A DNA stretch of 35,649 bases from JAOUEE01 sp051011595. GTDB lineage: Bacteria > Actinomycetota > Acidimicrobiia > Acidimicrobiales > SHLQ01. The position numbers were made by a program, and so were the translations under genes. Of the stretch, positions 15,770 to 22,490 are shown one piece after another. Numbering within the stretch: the stretch's first letter is position 1; every line of letters begins with the position of its first letter. The stretch covers positions 1 to 35,649 of the forward strand of contig JBPCTQ010000014.1 in NCBI GenBank assembly GCA_051011595.1. The letters run 5' to 3'. The notes under the pieces were generated by a model. The model saw only the letters and a list, made by a program, of their open reading frames with translations. It ran no database searches and was not told the origin of the DNA.

Positions 15770-17701
15770 TCAGGGTTCGACGATCGGAAAGAACATCGGG
15801 AACTGGGCGAGCAGGGCCCACAGGTCGACGACGGCCGCCGCATCACCGTCGATGGCCAGCTCACCGCTGGCCAACGGATCGTCGATGGCGTCGCCACTGG
15901 CCAGCAGGGCATCGAGGGTAGCCCGCGGCGACCGCACGGTGGCCACGCCGTTCGGCGGTAACGCACCAACACGCGCGTGCAGGGTGCCGTTGGAGATGCT
16001 CACGGCCACATCCTCACCGGTGTCGGTGACCGACCACCCGAAGTCGAAGTCGCCGGCCTCGGCCGCGGCCGGACCGTCGAGGCGCACGGCCAGATAGTCG
16101 AACACCTGCTCGAGGGTCATCCCACTGGCCGCTTCGGGCATGGGCCGCACGAATGCCGGCACATCCAACGTGCCCTGGCGCAGTTCTTGTGCACCCATGA
16201 GGTACACGTCGCGCCAGGGGCCGGCCTCGGACTGGTACCCCAGCTGTTCGAAGGCGTCGGCCTGGAGTTGGCGAGCACGCTGGTTGTCGGGTTCGGCGAA
16301 CACCGCGTGACGCAGCACCTGGGCGACCCAGCGGTAATCGCCGTCGGCGAAGCTCCGTTGGGCGTTGTCGAGCAGGGTGTCGATACCACCCATGAAGGTG
16401 ACGTACCGCTGGGCCGACTCCGACGGCGGGTACGGATGCAGGCTCGAAGGGTGGCCGTCGTACCACCCCAGATAACGCTGATACACGGCCCGCACGTTGT
16501 GGCTGACCGTGCCGTAGTACCCGTGGCAGCTCCACTGCGACCACAACCCCGGCGGCAGCTCTACCTCCTGGGCGATCTCGTCTGGTGTCTGGCCCAGGTT
16601 GGCCAGCCGCATCGTCTGGTCGTGGATCCACCGGTAGACGTCGCGCTGAGCCGACATGTATTCGATCACGTCGTCGCGACCCCAGTGCGGCCAGCTGTGG
16701 CTGGCGAAACAGGCCTGCACCCGGTCGCCGTAGCGCTCCAGCGCTTCATCGATGTAGCGGCTCCAGGAGAGGGCATCGCGCACCACCGCACCCCGCAGGG
16801 TCAACACGTTGTGCAGGGTGCCGGTGCAGTTCTCGGCCAGACAGAGCACGTCGTGGTCGGGGAAGTAGAAGTGCATCTCGGCCGGCGCTTCGGTGTCGGG
16901 CGTGAGTTGGAACTCGAAGCGCACACCGTCGAGCACCATCTCCTGGCCGGTCTCGGTGACTTCGACGGTGGGCGGAACCATTGAGATCTGGCCCACCGGG
17001 ACACCCTTGCCAAGGCCCTGGTCGACGTGGCCCCGCTCGTCCCACGGCAACAACATGCCGTACTGGTAGGTGGCTCGACGGCCCATCACCGCGCCGGCGG
17101 CCACGTTCTCGGCCACCGCGGCGTGCAGGAAACCTTCGGGGGCCACGATGGGAACCTCACCGGCATCGATGCGCTCGGCTTCGACCATGCCGTAGATGCC
17201 GCCGTAATGATCGACGTGGGTGTGGGTGTACACCACGGCGGTGACTGGCAGGTCCTCGAGGTGTTCGCGCACCAGCTCGATGGCGGCCTTGGCCGTCTCG
17301 GTGGTGGTGAGCGGATCGATCACCACCCACCCGACCTCACCACGAATGAAGGTGACACACGATGTGTCGAGCCCCCGCACCTGGTAGAAGCCGTCGATCA
17401 CCTCGAACAGACCGTGATGACCGTTCAGCAGCGCCTGGCGCCACAGCGACGGGTTGACGGTGTCGGGCGGGTCACCTTCGACGAAGTCCCACCGGGCGGT
17501 GTCCCACGAGATGGGCATCCACGCCGCCGCCCCTTCGGTGTTCTCGTTGGGGATCTCGGTCACGGCACGGTGGGCGATGAACCCCTTCGTGACCCGCTCC
17601 AGGTCACGCGGATCGTCGGCCGGCAGACGGGCCGCGAAGTCGGCCAACACCGCCCGGGTGTGATCGGTCGCCGCGTTCCGTCCCTGTTCGTCAGTCGCCA
17701 T
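15770..17701 (-). CDS. SdsA-type linear alkylsulfatase (metallo-beta-lactamase fold)
   Basis: This 643-residue enzyme, of the SdsA1/BDS1 alkylsulfatase family, removes sulfate from primary alkyl sulfates such as SDS-like detergents. The N-terminal metallo-beta-lactamase domain carries the zinc motif H160-T-H162-V-D164-H165 (VYTHTHVDHYGG). A middle alpha-helical dimerisation region contains the WSQWSCHGYYGTVSHNVRAV and YLGWYDGHPSSLHP blocks. The C-terminal 120 or so residues form an SCP2-like lipid-binding domain expected to hold the alkyl chain. I chose the ATG at 17701 because AGGAGG lies five bases upstream; an ATG 21 bases further up would overlap that site. There is no signal peptide, unlike periplasmic SdsA1, so the enzyme is probably cytoplasmic. 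It is divergent from the NIPSNAP-like gene. Confidence 0.9.
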   Translation of the reverse strand: MATDEQGRNAATDHTRAVLADFAARLPADDPRDLERVTKGFIAHRAVTEIPNENTEGAAAWMPISWDTARWDFVEGDPPDTVNPSLWRQALLNGHHGLFEVIDGFYQVRGLDTSCVTFIRGEVGWVVIDPLTTTETAKAAIELVREHLEDLPVTAVVYTHTHVDHYGGIYGMVEAERIDAGEVPIVAPEGFLHAAVAENVAAGAVMGRRATYQYGMLLPWDERGHVDQGLGKGVPVGQISMVPPTVEVTETGQEMVLDGVRFEFQLTPDTEAPAEMHFYFPDHDVLCLAENCTGTLHNVLTLRGAVVRDALSWSRYIDEALERYGDRVQACFASHSWPHWGRDDVIEYMSAQRDVYRWIHDQTMRLANLGQTPDEIAQEVELPPGLWSQWSCHGYYGTVSHNVRAVYQRYLGWYDGHPSSLHPYPPSESAQRYVTFMGGIDTLLDNAQRSFADGDYRWVAQVLRHAVFAEPDNQRARQLQADAFEQLGYQSEAGPWRDVYLMGAQELRQGTLDVPAFVRPMPEAASGMTLEQVFDYLAVRLDGPAAAEAGDFDFGWSVTDTGEDVAVSISNGTLHARVGALPPNGVATVRSPRATLDALLASGDAIDDPLASGELAIDGDAAAVVDLWALLAQFPMFFPIVEP

Positions 17702-17802
17702 GCTTGCCTCCTGGCCGGTCAACCTATGCCAGCCGGGGTTGCTGCTCCAGCGGGCAGGATGGGCCGGCGCCCCGGTACGGTCACGGCACCGAGGGGGGAC
17801 CG

Positions 17803-17859
17803 ATGATCACATGCACCAGACAGACGGCGCTCCGTCTCGACACCAGGAGCACCCCATGA
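17803..17859 (+). CDS. Possible 18-residue leader peptide upstream of the NIPSNAP-like gene
   Basis: An ATG at 17803 follows the strong purine-rich site GAGGGGGGAC (17791-17800) and opens an 18-codon frame, MITCTRQTALRLDTRSTP. Its stop overlaps the ATG of the next gene (ATGA), a classic coupled arrangement. A TACGGT box at 17776-17781 could be the -10 element, placing the start of transcription near 17788. The peptide contains one Cys and several Arg and Thr codons. It could couple or attenuate translation of the downstream gene, or be a chance short frame. Confidence 0.35.
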   Translation: MITCTRQTALRLDTRSTP

Positions 17860-18485
17860 TCTACCTCCAGTCCACCTTCGATCTCGAGCCCGCCACCTAC
17901 GCCACCCGTGACGCGTTCATCGATCACACCGTCGCCCATCGTCTGGCAGCCATCCACGACCGTGGCGGCGAGCTGATGGCGTCGTGGTTCAGCAACGAGG
18001 TTCGCTTCTCGCGTCTGACCGAACTCTGGGCTTTCCCCGACCTGGCCGCATTCGACGAGTTCCGCGCCGTCGACGACCCGGTGGAGGCAGCCCGGCTCGA
18101 CGAGCTGTGCCCGGTTCGGCGTCAACGGTTGCTCGAACCGCTGGGACCCATCGACTCGGCGGCGCTGCCGGCCGCCGTCGCCCGGTCGGCCGAACAGCCG
18201 CACGGGCGGTATTCGTTGGCCTACCTCGACGTGGTGCCGGGCCGCATGTCCGCGTTCGTCGACCTGCTCGACGCGGCCAAGGACCGGCTGGCCATCATCG
18301 CCTGTCTACGCGAAGTGGCCGGGCATCCCAACCGGGTGCTCGACATCTGGGAGGGCGACATCGGCCAGAGCGAGTTCCAGGCCAACTCCCCCACCGCCGA
18401 TGTGTTCCTCGGAACCCTCCGTCAGGTGGCCCCCGATGAACGCATCGTCACCGTGACCCCGCTCCCCTACTCGCCGTTGCGTTGA
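17856..18485 (+). CDS. NIPSNAP-like / dimeric alpha-beta-barrel protein
   Basis: This 209-residue soluble protein has two similar halves, each beginning with a beta strand (MIYLQSTFDLEPATYATRDAF; RYSLAYLDVVPGRMSAFVDLL), the layout of two fused ferredoxin-like domains as in NIPSNAP and related dimeric alpha-beta-barrel proteins. Family function is poorly defined; members occur in catabolic clusters next to oxygenases. The ATG at 17856 has AGGAG nine bases upstream and overlaps the stop of a short upstream frame. In-frame codons further upstream give no better start. It is divergent from the alkylsulfatase gene, sharing a 154-bp promoter region, so joint regulation is plausible. I see no catalytic residues I can name. 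Confidence 0.65.
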   Translation: MIYLQSTFDLEPATYATRDAFIDHTVAHRLAAIHDRGGELMASWFSNEVRFSRLTELWAFPDLAAFDEFRAVDDPVEAARLDELCPVRRQRLLEPLGPIDSAALPAAVARSAEQPHGRYSLAYLDVVPGRMSAFVDLLDAAKDRLAIIACLREVAGHPNRVLDIWEGDIGQSEFQANSPTADVFLGTLRQVAPDERIVTVTPLPYSPLR

Positions 18486-18520
18486 TCCCTGGAAGGTGAT
18501 CGCCGTAGACGCAGACGCCG

Positions 18521-18595
18521 CTACGCCATCGGCGCAGCCTCAGGATTGCGGAGAATCACGCGGTGACCTGATCTTGCGTGATCGCCATAGTCGTA
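18521..18595 (-). pseudogene. TauD C-terminus copy, outermost unit
   Basis: The minus strand encodes YDYGDHARSGHRVILRNP followed by EAAPMA and a TAG stop, without a start codon. It matches residues 238-254 of the adjoining dioxygenase, keeping both arginines of the RxxxR motif. Codon choices differ from the gene at many synonymous positions, for example ATT CTC CGC AAT CCT. This is the most divergent copy and has a longer tail. Confidence 0.75.
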
Positions 18596-18611
18596 GACGC
18601 CGCTACGCCAT

Positions 18612-18674
18612 CTACGACGCGGGGTTACGCAAGATCACGCGATGACCAGAACGCGCCGCTTCGCCGTAGTCGTA
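18612..18674 (-). pseudogene. TauD C-terminus copy, second unit
   Basis: The minus strand encodes YDYGEAARSGHRVILRNPAS and a TAG stop, 21 codons in all, the same length as in the functional gene. RSGHR is kept; the residues before it are EAA instead of EHP. No start codon is present. Confidence 0.75.
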
Positions 18675-18690
18675 GACGCCGCTACGCCAT

Positions 18691-18753
18691 CTACGACGCG
18701 GGGTTACGCAAGATGATGCGGTGACCCGAACGAGGGTGTTCGCCGTAGTCGTA
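18691..18753 (-). pseudogene. TauD C-terminus copy, third unit
   Basis: The minus strand encodes YDYGEHPRSGHRIILRNPAS and a TAG stop. Over the first 12 residues it is identical to the real C-terminus, then differs by V to I, K to R and the last residue. Its length is 21 codons, equal to the gene. Confidence 0.75.
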
Positions 18754-18769
18754 GACGTTGCTACGCCAT

Positions 18770-18832
18770 CTACGACGCGGGGTTACGCAAGATCACGCGG
18801 TGACCTGATCTTGCGTGATCGCCGTAGTCGTA
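18770..18832 (-). pseudogene. TauD C-terminus copy adjoining the gene
   Basis: The minus strand encodes YDYGDHARSGHRVILRNPAS and a TAG stop. Compared with the gene, the Arg codon CGT has become AGA, a two-base synonymous change, and Ser, Val, Leu and Asn codons also differ silently. It is separated from the gene's stop codon by 19 bp counted from the gene's last sense codon. Confidence 0.75.
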
Positions 18833-18848
18833 GACGCAGCTACGCCAT

Positions 18849-19619
18849 CTACCCCGCGGGATTCTTGAGGATGACGCGGTGACCCGAACGAGGGTGTTCG
18901 CCGTAATCGTAGATGGCGTAGTGCTGTGTGCACCGGTTGTCCCACAACACGGCGTCGCCGATCTGCCAGGTCCAACGCATGGTGTGTTCGGGCCGTTCGA
19001 TGTGGTTGTACAACAACTCGAGCAGGTCGCTGCCCTGGAGGTGTGGGAGTCCCCGTAGGTGGTTGGTCCAGCCTCGGTTGACGAAGAGGATCTCGTCCCC
19101 CGTCACCGGATGGGTGGTGATCACCGGATGAACGGCCTTGCCGGTGAGCCCGGGCCGACCGTGTTCGGCCTCGAGTTCACGACACATGTCCTGCAGAGGG
19201 CCGGCCAGGGTCTCGAAGGCTCGGGTGGTGCTGGCCCACATGGTGTCGCCACCGGCATCGGGTTTCTCCTTCAACTGGAGGAGGGCGCCGATCGGTGGGT
19301 GGTCACGAAAGGTGGCGTCGGTGTGCCAGATGTGGGCACCGGCCTTGTGCGAGTTGATGACGGTGATCAGCCGGTCGTCGTCGGCGTATTCGGGGCTGCG
19401 GGTGTCGTCGCCATCGACACCGTGGGGTTCGGGTTCACCGAACACCGCACACAGGGCCAACTGCTCGGCCGGATCCATGCCGATCTGAGGGAACACCAGC
19501 ACCTGGTGATCGGCCCAGGCCTGGCGAAGCTCGTCGGCCTGGTTGTCGAGATCGTCGAGCTTGACGCCTTCGACGGTGGCACCCAAGGCGCCGGTGAGTC
19601 TCGTGATGTTCAGGGACAT
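18849..19619 (-). CDS. TauD/TfdA-family Fe(II)/2-oxoglutarate dioxygenase
   Basis: This 256-residue enzyme of the TauD/TfdA family couples 2-oxoglutarate decarboxylation to hydroxylation of a substrate; for TauD itself that is taurine, releasing sulfite. The iron-binding triad is H99-T-D101 and H233 (WDNRCTQHYA), and the 2-oxoglutarate-binding arginines correspond to R244 and R248 in PRSGHR. I start at the ATG at 19619 (MSLNITRL) because a TACAGT box lies 6 bp upstream, consistent with a leaderless transcript; a further 22 in-frame codons upstream have no support. The last 21 codons, including both arginines, are duplicated four times in the 79-bp array immediately downstream. An SDR gene lies 49 bp upstream on the same strand. 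Taurine is not proven as substrate. Confidence 0.9.
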   Translation of the reverse strand: MSLNITRLTGALGATVEGVKLDDLDNQADELRQAWADHQVLVFPQIGMDPAEQLALCAVFGEPEPHGVDGDDTRSPEYADDDRLITVINSHKAGAHIWHTDATFRDHPPIGALLQLKEKPDAGGDTMWASTTRAFETLAGPLQDMCRELEAEHGRPGLTGKAVHPVITTHPVTGDEILFVNRGWTNHLRGLPHLQGSDLLELLYNHIERPEHTMRWTWQIGDAVLWDNRCTQHYAIYDYGEHPRSGHRVILKNPAG

Positions 19620-19625
19620 CGTTCC

Positions 19626-19631
19626 ACTGTA
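19626..19631 (-). promoter_or_regulatory. -10 box TACAGT for the TauD-type gene, leaderless arrangement
   Basis: On the minus strand, TACAGT ends exactly 6 bp before the ATG and there is no ribosome-binding site. It lies in the 49-bp gap after the SDR gene, so the dioxygenase can be transcribed separately from the SDR. Confidence 0.5.
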
Positions 19632-19668
19632 GGACGCCGTTTGTCGGCCCGCCGGAGGACCGCCCCGG

Positions 19669-20517
19669 TCAGGCCACCACCCCACGGTCGGCCACGACGC
19701 GCTCCGACATCTCCCACAATCGGGCGGCGTCGGCGTCGGTGCACACGGTCACGTCGTGGAGCTCGCTGCCGCACACGAATTGTCCGCGCCGAGCACCGAG
19801 CTCATCCACGAGCAGGTCGAACAACGGCACCACCGCGTCCTCGGTTTTGGCCGCGAACGGGTGGGTCAGTTTCATGAGGGCCGGTGCCAGCCGGTTGGCG
19901 CCGTAGGCGAACCGGGTGGCCGTGAGACCGTTCGGCGACCAGGCCACCGTGTCGATGCCCCGGTCGCGGTAGCGACGGTCGAGCTCATGGGTGAACAAGA
20001 TGTTGGCCAGCTTCGAACGGCCGTACTGACGATGGGGCCGGTAGTCGCCGGTGGCCGTCCAGCGATCGAAGTCGAACCGTCCGCCTGCGTACTCGTAGGC
20101 ATCGGAGGCCACGTTCACCACCCGGGCTCCACCACCTTCGAGCAACGGCTCGAGCAGCGCCGTGGTGAGGTGGAAGTAGCCGAAGTGATTGAGAGCCATG
20201 GTCAGCTCGATGCCGTCGACACTCTCCCGTCGCCGAAGCCCGTACACGGCTCCGGCGTTGTTGACGAGCAGGTCGATGGGGCGGCCCAGCCCGGCGATCT
20301 CCTCGGCCGCCGCGGCCACGTCGCTCATCGAGCTGAGGTCGGCCGTCACCACGTGCCGCTGCCCCGATCCCGGCAGGTCATCGATGAGCGCGGCCGACTC
20401 GGACCCACGAGTGACCAGCACGAGATCGTGGCCGGCCCGAGCCAGGTGCTGGCTGACCGCCCGGCCGAAGCCGCTGGTCACGCCGGTGATGACCGTCAAT
20501 CCCGATGGGGTTCGCAT
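19669..20517 (-). CDS. Short-chain dehydrogenase/reductase (retinol dehydrogenase-like)
   Basis: This is a 282-residue NAD(P)-dependent SDR. The cofactor motif TGVTSGFG is at 11-18, NNAG at 86-89, the catalytic Ser at 138, and Y165-GRS-K169 is the catalytic pair. The overall pattern (NHFGYFHLTTALLEPL, followed by VNVASDAYEYAGGRFDF) is that of the retinol-dehydrogenase / protochlorophyllide-reductase-like SDRs, which in bacteria act on varied alcohols and ketones. The ATG has GGAGGAACAG upstream. It is divergent from a TetR gene, with a palindromic operator between the two, and is followed by the TauD-type gene. The substrate is unknown. Confidence 0.87.
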   Translation of the reverse strand: MRTPSGLTVITGVTSGFGRAVSQHLARAGHDLVLVTRGSESAALIDDLPGSGQRHVVTADLSSMSDVAAAAEEIAGLGRPIDLLVNNAGAVYGLRRRESVDGIELTMALNHFGYFHLTTALLEPLLEGGGARVVNVASDAYEYAGGRFDFDRWTATGDYRPHRQYGRSKLANILFTHELDRRYRDRGIDTVAWSPNGLTATRFAYGANRLAPALMKLTHPFAAKTEDAVVPLFDLLVDELGARRGQFVCGSELHDVTVCTDADAARLWEMSERVVADRGVVA

Positions 20518-20544
20518 CGCCTGTTCCTCCGTATTAGGACGTTC

Positions 20545-20568
20545 GTACTATTTAGTACAGATGTACTA
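20545..20568. promoter_or_regulatory. Palindromic operator with three GTACTA/TAGTAC half-sites
   Basis: GTACTA (20545-20550), TAGTAC (20553-20558) and GTACTA (20563-20568) form two perfect overlapping palindromes, with spacers TT and AGAT. The site lies between the divergent SDR and TetR genes and overlaps the -10 box of the TetR gene. It is the obvious candidate for autoregulation by the adjacent TetR protein and repression of the SDR and dioxygenase genes. Confidence 0.7.
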
Positions 20569-20572
20569 GACT
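20567..20572 (+). promoter_or_regulatory. -10 box TAGACT, leaderless promoter of the TetR gene
   Basis: TAGACT matches TAnnnT and ends 6 bp before the ATG at 20579, the geometry of a leaderless transcript; no ribosome-binding site is visible. It overlaps the last half-site of the operator, so repressor binding would block it. Confidence 0.55.
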
Positions 20573-20578
20573 GAGACC

Positions 20579-21214
20579 ATGACGGCAAGCCCCACCTCGC
20601 GACCGCAGGCCCGCGGTGACGCCACCCGGGCCAAGATCCTCGATGCCACACTCGACCTCACCGCTCGCCACGGCCCCCGCGGGGTGACCTTCCGAGCGGT
20701 GGCCGACCACGCCGGCGTGGCCCGCGGGGTGATGACCTACCACTTCCCCACCCACCGCCAGTTGTTGGCGGCTGCCTACCACCACCACCTGGCCCAGCTC
20801 CGTGATCAGGCAATCGAGCTCCCCATCGACTCGGTGCTCGACGCATCGACCGATGACAAGACCGAACTGGTGGTGGCCTTCCTTCGCCACATGGCCGAAG
20901 TCGACCGACTTCGGTACCTGGCCGAGTTCGAGCTCTCTCTCGAACTGGCCCGTGATCCCGATCTGCGCCGTGAAGCCGAACCCGCCTCCGAGCTCACCCG
21001 GGCCATGGCGGTCGACCTGCTCCGCCACGCCGGATCGACCGACCCCGAGGCCGACGCCACCTTGTGGAGTGCGGCCATGGAAGGGCTGCTACTCGGCTGG
21101 TTGGTCCGGGGAGACGACCCCGACTACCAGCGGCGGGTCCGCGCCGCGGTCGAACGGATGGTGGTCATGTTCCTCCCCGAGCCGGATCAGTCCGGTCCCG
21201 ATTCGAAGACGTAA
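20579..21214 (+). CDS. TetR-family transcriptional regulator
   Basis: This is a 211-residue TetR/AcrR-type repressor. The HTH domain spans about residues 15-65 (TRAKILDATLDLTARHGPRG, then VADHAGVARGVMTYHFPTHR), followed by a helical ligand domain. It starts at the ATG just after the operator and -10 box described at 20545-20572. It is divergent from the SDR and dioxygenase genes and therefore likely represses them and itself. Its last 28 bases overlap the convergent EthD-domain gene. The ligand is unknown. Confidence 0.87.
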   Translation: MTASPTSRPQARGDATRAKILDATLDLTARHGPRGVTFRAVADHAGVARGVMTYHFPTHRQLLAAAYHHHLAQLRDQAIELPIDSVLDASTDDKTELVVAFLRHMAEVDRLRYLAEFELSLELARDPDLRREAEPASELTRAMAVDLLRHAGSTDPEADATLWSAAMEGLLLGWLVRGDDPDYQRRVRAAVERMVVMFLPEPDQSGPDSKT

Positions 21215-21897
21215 CGCGACATGGGATGTGACTCCACCGACGTGAGATCGAGGAACTTCTGCACCGCCTCGAACATGCCCGTCTGGTGGGCGGCCAGCCG
21301 GTCGGCGTCACCCACCGCATCGAAGAAGACGGCAGGATCGTCGAGGGCATCGAGGGGAAACCCTTCCTCGACGACCGCCGACCACGCCGGCGCCTCGGGG
21401 GTGAGCGCTCGCACGACCTCGTTGCGGACGTAGTCGAAGGTGTCCTGTCCGTCGATGGCGGTGTCGCGGAACGGCCCCTGCCATTCGGCGATGAACTCGT
21501 CGTAGGAGATGTCGTCCCGGCGACCGAGACAGGTCACCAGGTGGAACCCGTCGACCCGCCCTCCGGGCGACCCGGCCCGATCGGGCGGCGTGCGCAACGG
21601 TCTCGATTCGCACACCAGATACCCGGCGACCCGATCGGCCGCCGCGTCGAGAATGGCCTCACATTCGCCCCGGCGGAACGACTCCTCCAGCCAGAACGTC
21701 ACCACCGCGTCCTTGGCCGGATCCATCGATCCGATTCGCAGCCCGTGCCCCCGAGCCACCGCCTCGTCGACCACCGAGACCACCACATGGCGAGCACCGG
21801 CGGCGGCCAATCCGGGGGCCACGTCTTCGATCAGCGTTCGGCCGAACGACTCGGCGTCGCGGTCACCCCGCCACAACACCCACACCAGCTTTTCCAT
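21187..21897 (-). CDS. EthD-domain protein
   Basis: This is a 236-residue protein with two ferredoxin-like halves of the EthD type. The first half begins EKLVWVLWRGDRDAESFG and continues with AAAGARHVVVSVVDE; the second begins GFHLVTCLGRRDDISYDEFI and continues AEWQGPFRDTAIDG. EthD was first described as an accessory protein of the ethyl tert-butyl ether P450 system, and related domains also act as lyases or cyclases in aromatic pathways; the role here is unknown. I start at the ATG at 21897 because GGAGGTGTGTG stands directly before it; the open frame upstream has no better site. It overlaps the 3' end of the TetR gene by 28 bp, tail to tail. Confidence 0.75.
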   Translation of the reverse strand: MEKLVWVLWRGDRDAESFGRTLIEDVAPGLAAAGARHVVVSVVDEAVARGHGLRIGSMDPAKDAVVTFWLEESFRRGECEAILDAAADRVAGYLVCESRPLRTPPDRAGSPGGRVDGFHLVTCLGRRDDISYDEFIAEWQGPFRDTAIDGQDTFDYVRNEVVRALTPEAPAWSAVVEEGFPLDALDDPAVFFDAVGDADRLAAHQTGMFEAVQKFLDLTSVESHPMSRYVFESGPD

Positions 21898-22001
21898 CAC
21901 ACACCTCCAGGTCGAGAAACACTGGCACCTCCACGGACCCGGGTACAGACGGTCGCACTGAGCGATACTGGCGTCGCCGCCCACCTGTCGAGGAGCGACC
22001 G

Positions 22002-22487
22002 ATGAGTGCTGACCGAACCGCCGAGTGGGATCAGATGCGGGCGACGCACCTCAGACCGGCCGCGGAACGAACCGACACCGCCGGTCGCGGCGTGCACCAC
22101 ATCGCCCTGCTCAGCTTCGACGTCGAACGAACCATTGCCTTCTACCAGGACCTGCTCGAGTTCCCGTTGACCGAACTGTTCGAGAACCGCGACTACGAGG
22201 GTTCCACCCACTTCTTCTTCGACATCGGCAACGGCAACCAACTCGCCTTCTTCGACTTCCCCGGGCTCGATCTGGGCCCCTACGCCGAAGTGCTCGGCGG
22301 CCTCCACCACATCGCCATCTCGGTAGCACCCGACCGCTGGCACCACCTCAAGGACAAGCTCGACGAAGCCGGCATCGAGTCGGCCAACATCAGCGGATCG
22401 TCGCTCTACTTCAACGGTCCCGACGGCGAGCGCCTCGAACTCATCTCCGATCCGCTGGGCGAGATGTACGGCAACACCATCGGTTGA
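22002..22487 (+). CDS. VOC-superfamily protein (glyoxalase/extradiol dioxygenase fold)
   Basis: This 161-residue protein is of the vicinal oxygen chelate superfamily, which includes glyoxalase I, extradiol dioxygenases and bleomycin-resistance proteins. Likely metal ligands in the usual positions are His in VHHIAL (32-33), His in LHHIAI (102-103) and E146 in RLELISD. The paired beta-alpha-beta-beta-beta halves are visible from the repeated HHIA motif. The ATG has GAGGAG upstream. It is divergent from the EthD-domain gene and convergent with the LLM oxidoreductase gene, with 3 bp between stops. The substrate is unknown; a ring-cleavage or epimerase-type reaction would fit the catabolic surroundings. 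Confidence 0.8.
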   Translation: MSADRTAEWDQMRATHLRPAAERTDTAGRGVHHIALLSFDVERTIAFYQDLLEFPLTELFENRDYEGSTHFFFDIGNGNQLAFFDFPGLDLGPYAEVLGGLHHIAISVAPDRWHHLKDKLDEAGIESANISGSSLYFNGPDGERLELISDPLGEMYGNTIG

Positions 22488-22490
22488 TCG

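Larger units (their letters stand above)
18501..18911. repeat. 79-bp tandem array derived from the 3' end of the TauD-type gene
   Basis: Units starting with CGCC(G/A)TAG begin at 18501, 18583, 18662, 18741, 18820 and 18899. The first spacing is 82 bp and the next four are exactly 79 bp. The last unit runs into the coding 3' end of the dioxygenase gene. Read on the minus strand, each unit encodes a version of that protein's last 20 residues plus a stop codon, joined by a 16-bp spacer. Each unit also contains an inverted repeat, GTCGTAGA/TCTACGAC, that would form a hairpin across the spacer. The stretch 18486-18848 therefore holds no separate gene. A fifth remnant (YGDH only) is visible near 18495-18510. 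Confidence 0.9.

Noticed and set aside
18501..18911. CRISPR array
   Set aside because: The repeat period is 79 bp with near-identical units and no unique spacers. The units translate into the end of the adjacent gene, and no cas genes are nearby.
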